NCBI GenBank assembly: GCA_032768795.1
Contig: CP136493.1
Span: forward strand, 1,426,001-1,490,000
Source of the DNA: Tremella fuciformis
Lineage: Eukaryota; Basidiomycota; Tremellomycetes; Tremellales; Tremellaceae
Direction: 5' to 3'
DNA length: 64,000 bases
The notes under the pieces: model-generated
Told to the model about the DNA's origin: nothing
Database searches by the model: none
Seen by the model: only the letters and a program-made list of their open reading frames with translations
Shown: in pieces, positions 26,001-35,387 of the stretch
Numbering within the stretch: position 1 is the stretch's first letter
How the letters are laid out: the number at the start of each line of letters is the position of its first letter
Program-made: the position numbers and the translations under genes

Positions 26001-28601
26001 CTCGAGATGCCAGCTGCTTGGCTGGGTCGGACACCATGGCAGCAATGTCTGCAGCAGAGAGGGCTCGGTCCTCTTCATTCCGGCTGACATAGAAGCAGGA
26101 GAGCCGTTTTGCTCGCCACCTCATGATGCAGTTGAAGGCATAATAGCTGACTGTCAGCTTGGCTTAATGCTGAGAGATGCACTCACCGGAATCGAGGGTG
26201 TTTTGCAAACCTTCCATCCTGATAGTAGAGCAGGTGACGGAAGTAGTCTGAATCACGTATTGTGGTAGGCCGTTGTTGATGCAGATCCCCCTGGCCGGTG
26301 GGGAAGAGGAAGGGGAAGGCCTTGGTGAGGAATGGGTTGCTGATGTCGTGCTCATTGATTGGAGTGGAATGCAGCACAGGTCCAGTGAGGAGCAGGGGTG
26401 CTGGTGGTCCTCCATCCACCACCTGTTCCAGTGCTTCCCGGATCTCCTCCACAATATTGTTGCCTTCTCCAAGGTTTGGTATAGCCAGCTCTGGCAAGCT
26501 TGTCTCCTCTGCTGACTCCTGCTCAACTGGCCCAGTGTCAGGCTCAGGTGCGCTGTACTGCACCTCCTCCAAGTTGACAGACCGCAGCTGATGGAAGACA
26601 GAACCGTTTTCAGGAAGGGAATTGATTGCTTCCCAGTTGATCTCGACATTCTGAAAGGCTGGATGGAAGTGTTGTAGTGCTTGCAGGTTTGCGAGAATGC
26701 GTGACCGCTGGACTTGGAACTCTGGTCGGCGTGCAAAATCCTCTGAGGGATTGGCAGCGTTGGCGGGGGCTTGGGCATTTGTCGGCTTGATGATGAGAAC
26801 ATCAAGGTCGGTGACGGTGAGGGGAAGTCGAGAGAGGAATCTGCCACTGTCATGGGCATAGAGACAGGTGTGGCCTCCGTATTTGGTTTGTCCACCACCA
26901 ACGCGCCATGTTTGAAGCAGCACATGGTAGGGAGAGAGGAGCATCTCTTCCACCTGTGAGGGCAAGTCAGGGACTGCTCTGCCAGCTGCACGGCACAGTT
27001 CCTGCAGAGAAGGACCTGTGAAGTCAGTCATGAGAAGCACATACAATCCTGGACACTGACCTGGATCCATACAGTTGGCAGATGTCCATTTCTCCCCATC
27101 AATTTGACAACGTGAACATTTACCCTGTTGGACCTTGAGTCCAAACCATTTCTCATTGCAGTTCTCGCAAGTCTCCATCGTCTCAGCTGCCATTGCTGAG
27201 TGGAAGTCCCCAATACACCCAATGGCAGCTTCAGAGAGGCAGATGTCGTCAAGATCGTTGGGTGTTGCAGGAATGGGCAGGAAGGCATTGCCCAGCATGT
27301 CGACTGAGAGGGATGACTGAGTTGACTGTTGTCGACGATGATAGGCTGCTCTGGAGGATTCGCGACAGGTGCTGCAAGTCTTGAAGCGGCGAGAGGCTGT
27401 CCCTGCTTGGAGAAACTCGGAATGTTCTTTCCAGGTCTTGCACTTGAAGCAGCGTGACTGTCCAGCATGGCGATCCAGGCGTGGTGGTGGGGCTGGTGGC
27501 TGTTCTGTGACTCGGTGTGCAGCACCTTGAGGCGGGCTGGGCGGAGTGGCGTAGGGCAGTTGAGGTGCACGTCTGGTTCGTGTGGGGCGGCCAAGCTCTA
27601 CAGGATGTAGATCCTGGTTGCGACGTGGTGTTGGTGAGGTGACCTCATGGCGCGGGCGTGGAAGACCTCTCTGTGTACCAGGCGTAGGCTGAGAGCCTGG
27701 GGTGACTGGTGGCAATGGCCGGGTTGTGCGAGTGGGTGTGCCTGGCGCTGATTGGGAGTGATGCTGCTCCAAGCAAGATTGGCATGTGTTGCGTGGGCGA
27801 CCTCGATTGTCTCGAAATCGAGGAGTGGCAAAGGTGAAGCCACATTTGATGCACTCAGCATGACCATGCCGTGACCGGGGTGTTGCAAGTGGGACTGGCG
27901 GTTGTTTGCGACAGAAGGAGCATGTTTTGAAGAAGTCGCTGCTGCCCCGCCCTGAAGAAGCCTTCCGAAAGTGATCACCATTGAGAGTTGTGTGCTGACC
28001 CAAACAGCGTTGGCCTCGAGAGCAGTGCATTGCTGCAATATCTGGGACTTTCTGCATCAGTATGTGCATGCATCGCTTGAAGGCAAAGCTCACATTGATG
28101 TTATGGACAAGCCAACACTTGATCATGCATCAACTTGCAAGAAGTTCAGCTGTACTCATCAGCCCATGCATGCATGACAGAAGAATGGGCGACTTACAGT
28201 GGGTCCAAAGTTAGGCATGCAATAGGAAGTGAGAAGATTAGGTGTGCAAGGCAAGCCAGGCAGCCTGAAATCTCTAAGTGCTCCGGAATTTCTTTATTTG
28301 ATCCCCCCACATAAACAGTCAAACTGCCAGGGCTTCGCCAGATTTGAGTAGAGAGGGGGATGAGGATGAAAATTCAAAGTCCCCTCCACCCTTATACCCA
28401 GCCTGCCGGAAAATTTTTATTTGGCCCCCCCACTTACCGTTTTCGTTCCAGGGACACCCGCAGAATTCAGCACCGTAAGAGCTACGCTGATAATCTTGCT
28501 GATGAAGAAGTGGGGATGTAGCATTCGAGTTGGCTCTGGCTACTGTCAGTCTGGTTTTCGTTCCCGTCCGGTACTTTGAGCGGCGCTTCTTAGGGAGATG
28601 A
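20094..28601 (+). CDS. NCS1 purine/cytosine permease (Fcy2-type), split by a Helitron in its last intron
   Basis: Nine exons are inferred: 20094-20333, 20383-20460, 20509-20675, 20719-20878, 20923-21147, 21191-21497, 21541-21797, 21839-21915 and 28511-28601. They join without frameshift to 533 aa. Hydrophobic segments fit about 12 membrane spans. Family landmarks are VEERGIVPL before the first span, [25 protein letters not shown] across intron 5, and the C-terminal [19 protein letters not shown]. These proton symporters import cytosine, adenine, guanine or hypoxanthine at the plasma membrane. Intron 8 is 6,595 nt because Helitron copy 1 (21942-28490) sits inside an original 46-nt intron. The last exon encodes [20 protein letters not shown] and a short basic tail. 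If the intron were not removed, translation would stop 3 nt into it and the last 29 residues would be lost. Splicing in vivo is unknown. Confidence 0.88.
21942..21985 (-). repeat. Helitron copy 1 3' terminus: hairpin plus subterminal inverted repeat
   Basis: A perfect 7-bp stem (21950-21956 with 21966-21972, ATCGGCG/CGCCGAT) encloses a 9-nt loop. It is followed by TTAC and the terminal CTAG at 21942-21945. Next to it, 21976-21985 (gcgtagctct) is the exact inverse of 28478-28487 at the 5' end. Hairpins of this kind end rolling-circle transposition in Helitrons. Confidence 0.9.
22038..22573 (+). CDS. Helitron accessory protein, unknown function (copy 1)
   Basis: Two exons are inferred (22038-22279 and 22324-22573) with a 44-nt GTGAGT...TAG intron, giving 163 aa. 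The N-terminal half is basic and rich in Lys, His, Gln and Arg ([16 protein letters not shown]). The middle has a short folded-looking segment ([17 protein letters not shown]). The tail is Pro/Thr-rich ([15 protein letters not shown]) with an acidic end. It lies in the 3' arm and is transcribed toward the transposase gene (convergent). No domain was recognised. The intron keeps the frame open, and the gene is present unchanged in the second copy. It might bind DNA or RNA given its charge, or it may be captured host sequence. Confidence 0.6.
22705..28126 (-). CDS. Helitron Rep-helicase transposase (copy 1)
   Basis: Two exons are inferred: 28126-26187 and 26146-22705, joined by removing a 40-nt intron, giving about 1,793 aa. 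The join restores [14 protein letters not shown], a typical helicase-like N-terminal motif. The first 330 residues have several CxxC pairs that may bind zinc. The Rep domain shows [15 protein letters not shown], the HUH-type SSHVHG (about residues 813-815) and the paired tyrosines of SYISKY (about 973 and 977). The C-terminal Pif1-like helicase has GTAGTGKS (about 1329), [21 protein letters not shown] and [11 protein letters not shown], ending with VAISRARSL. No stop or frameshift interrupts it, so the element is probably autonomous. The start is uncertain: Met codons at 28126 and 28029 (MHCSRGQ) are both possible. Confidence 0.93.
28127..28490 (-). other. Helitron copy 1 5' arm with internal direct repeat
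   Basis: This 364-bp noncoding leader of the transposase includes the 5' TC end. It contains an imperfect direct repeat of about 34 bp (28282-28316 and 28408-28441: ccggaa, T-rich run, tttgatcccccca or ttggccccccca, then cac). It also has ATGCATGC-type palindromes near 28164-28177. It probably holds the transposase promoter. Confidence 0.55.
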
Positions 28602-28839
28602 TGCACAAGGGCTTCTGCTGGCCGGGTGGGTCGGGTTGTACTGTCATTCATGCATGCACACCTATAATGTGTTGCTGGGTGCTGGTTGGAAGAGGATCGT
28701 GGGAAAGTCATTTCCCGAGATGACTTTCGGACGCGACGCGTCTTGATTTTGGCTAGTAGCAATTCATTTGACCTCATCTCTTGCAGCCAGACTGGGCTCT
28801 TTGGCTGCAGCGCCTCGCTTGGGGTACCGAAGCGACGCT

Positions 28840-31800
28840 ATGGACGACTCCGGCTACTTCAGCGATGATGTCGAAGCCGGCCCGTCCGCCTCGATCTCTG
28901 GCGATCCGGATGGGCTCAACACGTACGACCGATACGCCATCTTCCTGCCGGCCGTACAATCGCTCGTCAACGCCTTGGGAGGGTATGAAGAGCTCGAGAC
29001 CTCTCCTGGACACTATGAGACTGTGTACCGACCGGGTGACAGCGTGCTTGCGGTGCTCAAGGATCTCAAGAGGCTTTGGCGGAAAGACGACACCGATGAT
29101 GAGCGGACCGTTGCGCGGTGCATGGCTCGTGCGGGGCTCATGAAGGAGCTGCTGGCACTTGTCATGGAATGCACGGAACGCGGAGAGTGGGGCAGGAAGG
29201 TCTCGCTGGTCGCCTGTATGTCTGTATGAGGTCGAAGGGTACCGATTGGCTGATAGATAGGTGATCTGATTGCGGCCCTGACGTGGCCCATCGACGTCCA
29301 GCAGGAGCTGAAGGAGATGGCGGACGAGCCGGACGTCGTCACTGATTACGCCTCCCTCTTGCGCTCCCAGGTCGAATACAAGGCCATGATCTTGCAGACG
29401 GCCGAGCCCCTGCGCTGCCTGCTAGCGCTCATGCTCCCATCCCTGGCCAAGGCCAAGAAGGACGAGAGGGACGCCAGAGTCATCTCGCTTGGCCTGCATA
29501 TCGTCCGCAATCTCCTCGCCATCCGGGACTTGGCTGCAGATGGGCACGCCGTCGGAGAGAAGGAAGAGTTCTCCCACCTCCAGGTCAGCATCGTTTTATC
29601 GTTACATCTCGTGGAGCTGATCAGCAGTCCGCCCTGGTCGTCCAGCTGGGACAGTTGACGTACTTCCAGCTCATTCTGACTCTTGCCTCTTGCGCAGACA
29701 AGGCGGACTTCAATCAGTACAATGTCCTGGTGCTCGACATCCTCCACCTCGCTTTCAGATCTGTCAGAGCCAAGGAACTCGTTAAGGACCAGGCGAGGGT
29801 ATGTGCGAATGGCCAGGTGATGGGCTGTGACTAAAGATAGGCGCCGCTGGACAAGCTGACAAAGCTACTTGAAGGTGAAAGACGACACAAGGCTCTCAAC
29901 TCGAGGGCTCGAATGACGCGGCACTCACGCTTCGGCACCACCATCGCGGTCAAAGCCGGAGACCAACGCTTAGTTTTGCACAAACAGAACGCCATCGCTG
30001 TGAATCCCGGGAAGATACTGGATGCGGGCAAGAAGAAACGGGCAGAGCGGAAGAAGCGTGTGGTCGGTCGGGCCCTGATTGTCCTCCTACAGCAGCTGAT
30101 CGGCAGGACGACCCTAGCCGTCTCATCTCCTATACGCCAGAGGCTATGGCCGTCCTGCAAGGTGTCGCAAAGACGTTCATCAAGTCTTGTTTCAACAGTC
30201 GGTACTTTGGTAGTCTCGCGGTCCGACCTGACATGTAGCCTTCTTCTCCTCGATCTTGAAGGACATCCGGATGGAGAGAAGCAAGATTCGACCCGCTGAC
30301 AACACCCGAACATTCACCCTCTCGCATTTCTTTATTGATTTCCTCCTTGTCCACCGTCAAAAGGAGACTGAACGCCACGCACTGGCAAATATCAATGGCA
30401 AGGACAAAGAGAACGACGAGAGGCCCCAGCCGATTCCACATGAGCTGCCTTTGGGCCTCGTTGGCGAGATGGCTGAGATGGACTCTGTCAGATGGGTCGT
30501 CATGAGGATGAAGTGGACCATGGATGACAAGCCGCCGGCTTACACCGAGCTGCAGGCTTGTCTAGAATGCTTCACGCAAATTGTAAGTCGGCCAACGAAA
30601 TGATGAGGGCCGAGCTGAGTACCAGCTTCTGCTCATCGACACCATGGCGATGTCGTCGGAGGAAGAAGACGTCGAAGCTGCTGAGATCCTCCAAAACCAG
30701 ATCTACTACAACGGAGATGTACTCGATTCTTCCCTTCAAGTCATTACGAGCTATCGGGACCAAAGCATATCATACCTCGACGCCATCATCAATTTCGCCT
30801 ACGTTCTCTTGCGTATGCTTGAGAAGTACTCGAAAACGAAATCCTACATGTTTGTCCGAAAACGCAAGGCCGCCAAGAAGAAGCGGAAAGCAGCCGATCC
30901 CACCTCGACAGGGGTGCCAGAAGAGTACGTCGGCGACGATGAGGCGGAGGGCATGGAGGAGCGAGACGCGCCGAGCTACAAAGAGCACGCGTTCCAGTTC
31001 ACGCAGTTTGAGCAGGTGAGCTAAAGTCGTTGTCGCTACTTGGTTGGACTCTCACCCCTAGCGATTCGCGCAAGAAGCTGTGGTCAATACCGTACTCGCG
31101 TACCTCACAAGATTCCAAGAGTTTGACGATCCCGATCAGATGAAGCGCGTCGTTGGCCTGATGCACCGACAGGTGGTCAAGGCCCAAGCCGAAGGGCTCT
31201 ACTTCCGAGTACCCTGCCTCATGCTCTTCCGCCGCATCCTGGACGAGCAACAATCTTTGCCCAAATCAGATAGCTCGAATGACCTCTTACAAGTCATTAA
31301 GTTTGTTTTACGCAAGTTCTTCAAACGGGTTGCCGAAGATCCTTTTGTCATCGTGGAGACGCTTGGACCGAAGTCTCGTGGGAGGTGGAAGGAACTCAGC
31401 TCTTACAAGAGTGATGATGAGGATGACGATGGTATGGGCGGACAGAGATCCCGCATCAGGGAAAAGGTGATTTCCATGCTGCAGATCGGCTGGACTCAGC
31501 TAAATTATCAGATTGACAAGGGCCCCGCTGAGCTCGAGTTCAAGAAGAACAAGAATTTATCATGGTCAGACCAGATGCGAGTCGTGGTTGCCATGCTTCT
31601 CAGCGCGGGCAAAGAGGGCTGGATTCGCTGGGTCATCAGTGTAAGCTTTTAAGAGTCCATCTTCATCAGGACATGGTCTGACGCAAACAGGAGCTGGAGG
31701 TGGCTCTCGCTCAGAGACAAGAAATCGTCCTTACAGCGGACTTGCAAAACAATGACAACTCCGACTCGGACGATGATCGACGTGTGCGCAACTTTGGAGG

Positions 31801-32624
31801 TCCGAGCAAAGAGGCAATTGCCAAGTTCGCACAATATGATCTGAACAGCGACGATGATGGTGTTAAGCAGGGCATGGCTCGAGACTCGCATTTCCGGTTG
31901 ATGTTGAAACTGGTTTCCTTTGAGCGGACGGAAGAGGAGAAGCGTGCGTTCCAATCTGTCAAGGTGCAGGACTGAGTTGACGGGCTTAGCCGAGGACCAA
32001 CGCTTCTTCCTGCCTGCGCCTGCATTACCCGCCAACTTGCAAACTTCGATCGGCGCCCTTGAGTCGTATTTGGCCAATCCGCCCACACTCGAGGAAGACC
32101 CGAAGACGCTCCTGCGCAACGCCCGAAAACGCCGTAGACGGCCATCCCCACACAGCTCTGAAGACGAGGAGGGAGTCTCGCGTCCGAAGAAACAGCGCAA
32201 GCGCAAGGAGAAGGAAACACAGATATACAAGTCGGCGGCGTTCATCATGGACTCTGATGACGACGAAGCGGCCGACGAGGCGTTCTTTGCGCGTGAGCGG
32301 CAGCTCAGAGAGGAGATGGAGGAGTTGGCGCGAAAGCATGGCGGCACCATGATGGCGACGGGGACCAAGAAGCGCAAGAAGGGCAAAGGGAAGCAAGCGG
32401 AGACACAATTGCAAGACCCCGTCAACTTGAGCCATTCGCCATCACGGTCCTCGGGTGGAGGGGGATGGTCGGAGCCGGAGGACGATGTCGACTCCGTGAA
32501 GACGCTTAGCCCCGGTTACAGCAGTCCATTCATGAGACCACCTCGTTTTCCAGAGGAAGAGCCAGATGACATGGATCCGGACACTGAGGAAGAGCTCTGG
32601 GAATCGGGGCCACCAGACGAGTAG
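28840..32624 (+). CDS. TOF1: Timeless/Tof1/Swi1 replication fork protection protein
   Basis: Ten exons are inferred (28840-29215, 29261-29583, 29628-29798, 29841-30062, 30107-30197, 30239-30582, 30626-31015, 31062-31640, 31691-31943, 31990-32624), giving 1,127 aa. The Timeless N-terminal domain shows ALGGYEELETS, VLKDLKRLWRKDD and DLIAALTWPID, then NVLVLDILHLAFR and SRFGTTIAVK. Later FFSSILKDIRMERSKIR is a family hallmark. The C-terminal half is charged, with basic KRRRRPS and KKRKKGKGK stretches and a run of acids. Tof1 pairs with Csm3 (Tipin) at the replisome, slows forks at barriers and mediates checkpoint signalling to Rad53. The gene starts 238 bp downstream of the permease, on the same strand. 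Confidence 0.94.
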
Positions 32625-32731
32625 CGGACTCGCCTTGCTGTCGTCTGTTCGTGGCTGGCTACATCATGCATGGCTCCTGCATACACATATACATACAATG
32701 ACACGTTTCTATTCGGGGGAAATCCCGGTGG

Positions 32732-33567
32732 TCAGGCGTGATGGTGGTCGAACTGCATGCCAGAGCCGAATCGGCCAAACAAGCACTCGCCGACGCCGGC
32801 GCCGACGACGATCCCGATGACCCACCAGATCTGGAAGCTCATGACCGCGAGCCTGCACATCAGCAATGCCGTGCCCGCTCCGAGGATATATGGCTCACAT
32901 CAAGAGGTAATGGATGAGCGTCTGCAGGGCCTGTAGGAACCCGCGGGGCACGTCGACGGCGAACACCCAAGGCCGAGACCACTGTCCTTCCCTGCGCCTG
33001 GCCGCACGTCGCGCAGCACGCGGCAAGTGCGCCACGCCCTCTGTATCCTCCAGAGCCTCCTCGTCGTCCGTAGGTGTGGCCGTATACTCCGGCACGCTCT
33101 TCTCCGGGTCGTCCGACAGCCTGCGCTTCCCACCAGCCGAGCCGGTCGGTGTGGACGAGCCGCTCGTCCCGCTCCGTCGAGCGGCAGCACCGGCGGTGGT
33201 GGAGCTCGTGCTGGATGCGGCGCTGCCGCTGCCGCTGCCACCGAGGACAATGCGCCCGGTCGACGTCGGTGAGACGAAGCCGACTTTGCCTTTGCCCCAC
33301 GCGACGTCGCATGCGCGCCGGAAGGCGACTAGGTATCGCTCGAATATGGCAAGGAGGAAGAGCCCGATTACCACGCCCACGGTGGCGCCTGCCGATGTGG
33401 GCATCCACGAGGAGAACCACAACACTGGCTGTCAGCATCTGGTGTGAGATGAAGGGGAGGGACGTGCTGTCGGTGCCGATGCTCCCGTGAAAGTACATCT
33501 TCATGGTCATCGACACGCCGTCGGTGGACGTGCCGTCTGACATTCCAGACATGTCTGTCATGGACAT
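32732..33567 (-). CDS. CTR-family high-affinity copper transporter
   Basis: Three exons are inferred (33567-33468, 33424-32899, 32852-32732), giving 248 aa. The extracellular N-terminus is Met-rich (MSMTDMSGMSDG) and leads to MTMKMYFHGS, the Cu(I)-binding Met cluster. TM1 follows as LWFSSWMPTS ... VGVVIGLFLLAIFERYL. A cytosolic Ser/Gly/Asp loop of about 110 residues precedes TM2, with TLIHYLLMLAVMSFQIWW holding the MxxxM filter across intron 2. TM3 contains GIVVGAGVGE (GxxxG), and the C-terminus is His-rich (DHHHA). CTR proteins form trimers that import Cu(I) at the plasma membrane or release it from the vacuole. Intron 1 only restores the frame with a GC donor at 33467-33466. No copper-response element was recognised upstream. 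Confidence 0.92.
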
Positions 33568-34022
33568 CTTTGCGGATGATGGTCGTTGGTGGCCAGTTGT
33601 GAGTAGTGTAACGATAACTTGATTCTCTGAGGAGCTCTTGTCTCTGAGGGTGGAGAGTCGATGTCTCCGCCTAGACGCGCGGTGCTTGTACTTGTAGTGG
33701 TCGTAAAGTCGTCAGACGAGATGAGAATAGAACTTCGCAGCTCTTCTCCAAGTACAGTATCGTCGCCATCTCCACCCCATCCGTCGCCGACGACCAATCA
33801 ATCATCGGCGATCGCCGCATGGAGACGCACAGCGCACAGCAGCGAGGCCTTTCCCGACAAGTGAGGCATATGACGTGGCATTCTATATCGCAAATGATCG
33901 TACCTGAGCGAGATCGATACAGGCACGATCGGGGAAGTCACCCTGGGTCGGGATGACGTTAACTGCCGATTCTCAACTTTCAACACGCATCGTCGACATC
34001 TGCGTCAGACTCGGACATCACC
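33568..34022. promoter_or_regulatory. Divergent promoter region, CTR transporter / methyltransferase
   Basis: The 455-bp gap between two divergent starts has no coding frame and no clear motif. It mixes AT-rich blocks with gtcgtc runs. Confidence 0.4.
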
Positions 34023-35295
34023 ATGGACTACGCCTATGGCCTTCTGGACAAGGGGTACATCCCCGACACGGTACTACGTCCTGTCATCCGGCAGCTGTGT
34101 CGGAAACGCCAGCGAGAAATCGAGCATGGTGCGTCGCTCGTGCCGAGCGGTAGAGGCCGCTGATGCCCAGGAAGCCTCAGCGCGAACCATGCCGCCAAGA
34201 TGGCCTTTATCGCTGATTTGTACCAGCGCCCTATTGCGGAACAGCAAGAAAAGGCAAATGAGCAGCACTACGAAGTCCCGACGGCGTTCCTCAAGCTGTG
34301 TACGGGGCCGCGGATGAAGTACTCGAGCTGCATGTGGCCCAACGAGCGATCCAGTCTCGCCGACGCCGAGGATGCTATACTCAGCTCGTACTGCGTCGAG
34401 GCCCGCTTAGGAGAAGGTCTGAGAGGTGTTGGAAAACGTGTCAAAGATGAGGGTGCCGAGGTGGAGGGCCATGCAGAAGACCGGACCTGGGAAGCACTGG
34501 GCGGAGTGGGGAAAGAGGGTGAAGGGCTGAGGTTACTGGATCTCGGGTGTGGATGGGGCAGTCTGGGGTTGTTTCTGGCCGAGGTAGGCCAGATAGATGG
34601 TCCAGGCAGCAACGTTTGATTAGTAGCACTACCCCTTGGCGGAGATCACCATGCTGTCCAACTCGCGCACGCAGAAAGAGTATATCGACGCCACGGCCAA
34701 AGAGAGGGGATACGGCAACGTGACAGTCATCACCGGCGACGTGAACACCTACGACTTCGAGGAGAAAGGCCGGTGAGTCTCGTCTCTCTTCTCAGCTTGA
34801 CTGCGCGGGCTCATGCTTAGCTTCACGCACATCCTCTCGATCGAGATGTTTGAGCACATGAAATCCTACCCTCAGCTGTTCGCCAAGATCAGCACATGGC
34901 TCGCGCCGCACGGATTGCTCTTTGTCCACATCTTCTGCCACAAGAGCCAGCCGTACCACTTTGAGTCCGACGACGGGTGGATGGCACAGACGTTCTTTTC
35001 GGGCGGCACCATGCCTTCTCTCGACCTCTTCACCTACTTCCAGCGCGAACTTACGCTCCTCCACTCGTCATACCTCAACGGCCGACACTATGCCCGTACG
35101 CTCGAAGCGTGGCTCACTCTGCAGGACAAGAACCGCGCAGAGGGCCTGAAGATCCTCAAGGAATCGATGGGTGCCGAGTTGGGCGAAAAGACATTTTACA
35201 GGTTCAGGGTGTTCTTCATGGCCTGCGCAGAGTTCTTCGGCATGGACAGGGGAGAAACATGGGGCGTGGGCAAATATCTCTTCGAAAGGAAGTAA
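34023..35295 (+). CDS. Cyclopropane-fatty-acid-synthase-like SAM methyltransferase
   Basis: Four exons are inferred (34023-34128, 34171-34583, 34627-34772, 34821-35295), giving 379 aa. The N-terminal helical region contains QQEKANEQHYEVPTAFL and KYSSCMWP, the CFA-family substrate motifs. The SAM-binding loop is LLDLGCGWGSLGLFLAE, followed after an intron by HYPLAEITMLSNS. Later FTHILSIEMFEHMKSY is the catalytic-core motif. The C-terminus has WFSGG-like TFFSGGTMPS and GRHYARTLEAW. The family methylates unsaturated phospholipid acyl chains, sphingolipid double bonds or small amines. Plant and fungal members of this length without a FAD domain often act on amines (coclaurine N-methyltransferase-like). 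The substrate here cannot be assigned. It is tail-to-tail with the ELMO gene. Confidence 0.85.
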
Positions 35296-35387
35296 CGTCT
35301 GCTGCAGATCAGGACAGTCGCATAGATCACATGCATGGAGCAAAGTCAGCGAGCAAACCAGAAATCGACATTGGGAGGCGCTGGCTC

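Larger units (their letters stand above)
21942..28490 (-). mobile_element. Autonomous Helitron, copy 1 (6,549 bp)
   Basis: The element is read on the minus strand: its 5' end TCAGCGTAGC is at 28490 and its 3' end TTTACCTAG at 21942. It has the canonical 5'-TC and CTAG-3' ends, a hairpin 4 nt before the terminal CTAG, no target-site duplication, and insertion between host A (21941) and T (28491). It carries a Rep-helicase gene (22705-28126, minus) and a small spliced gene (22038-22573, plus). All reading frames I compared have exactly the same translations in the copy at 43335-49883, and the length is the same, so transposition was recent. Helitrons move by rolling-circle replication using a HUH endonuclease with two tyrosines. 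Confidence 0.95.

Noticed and set aside
28100..28180. ATGCATGC palindromes as a CRISPR-like or recombination site
   Set aside because: They are few, irregular and identical in both Helitron copies, so they are part of the element's arm.
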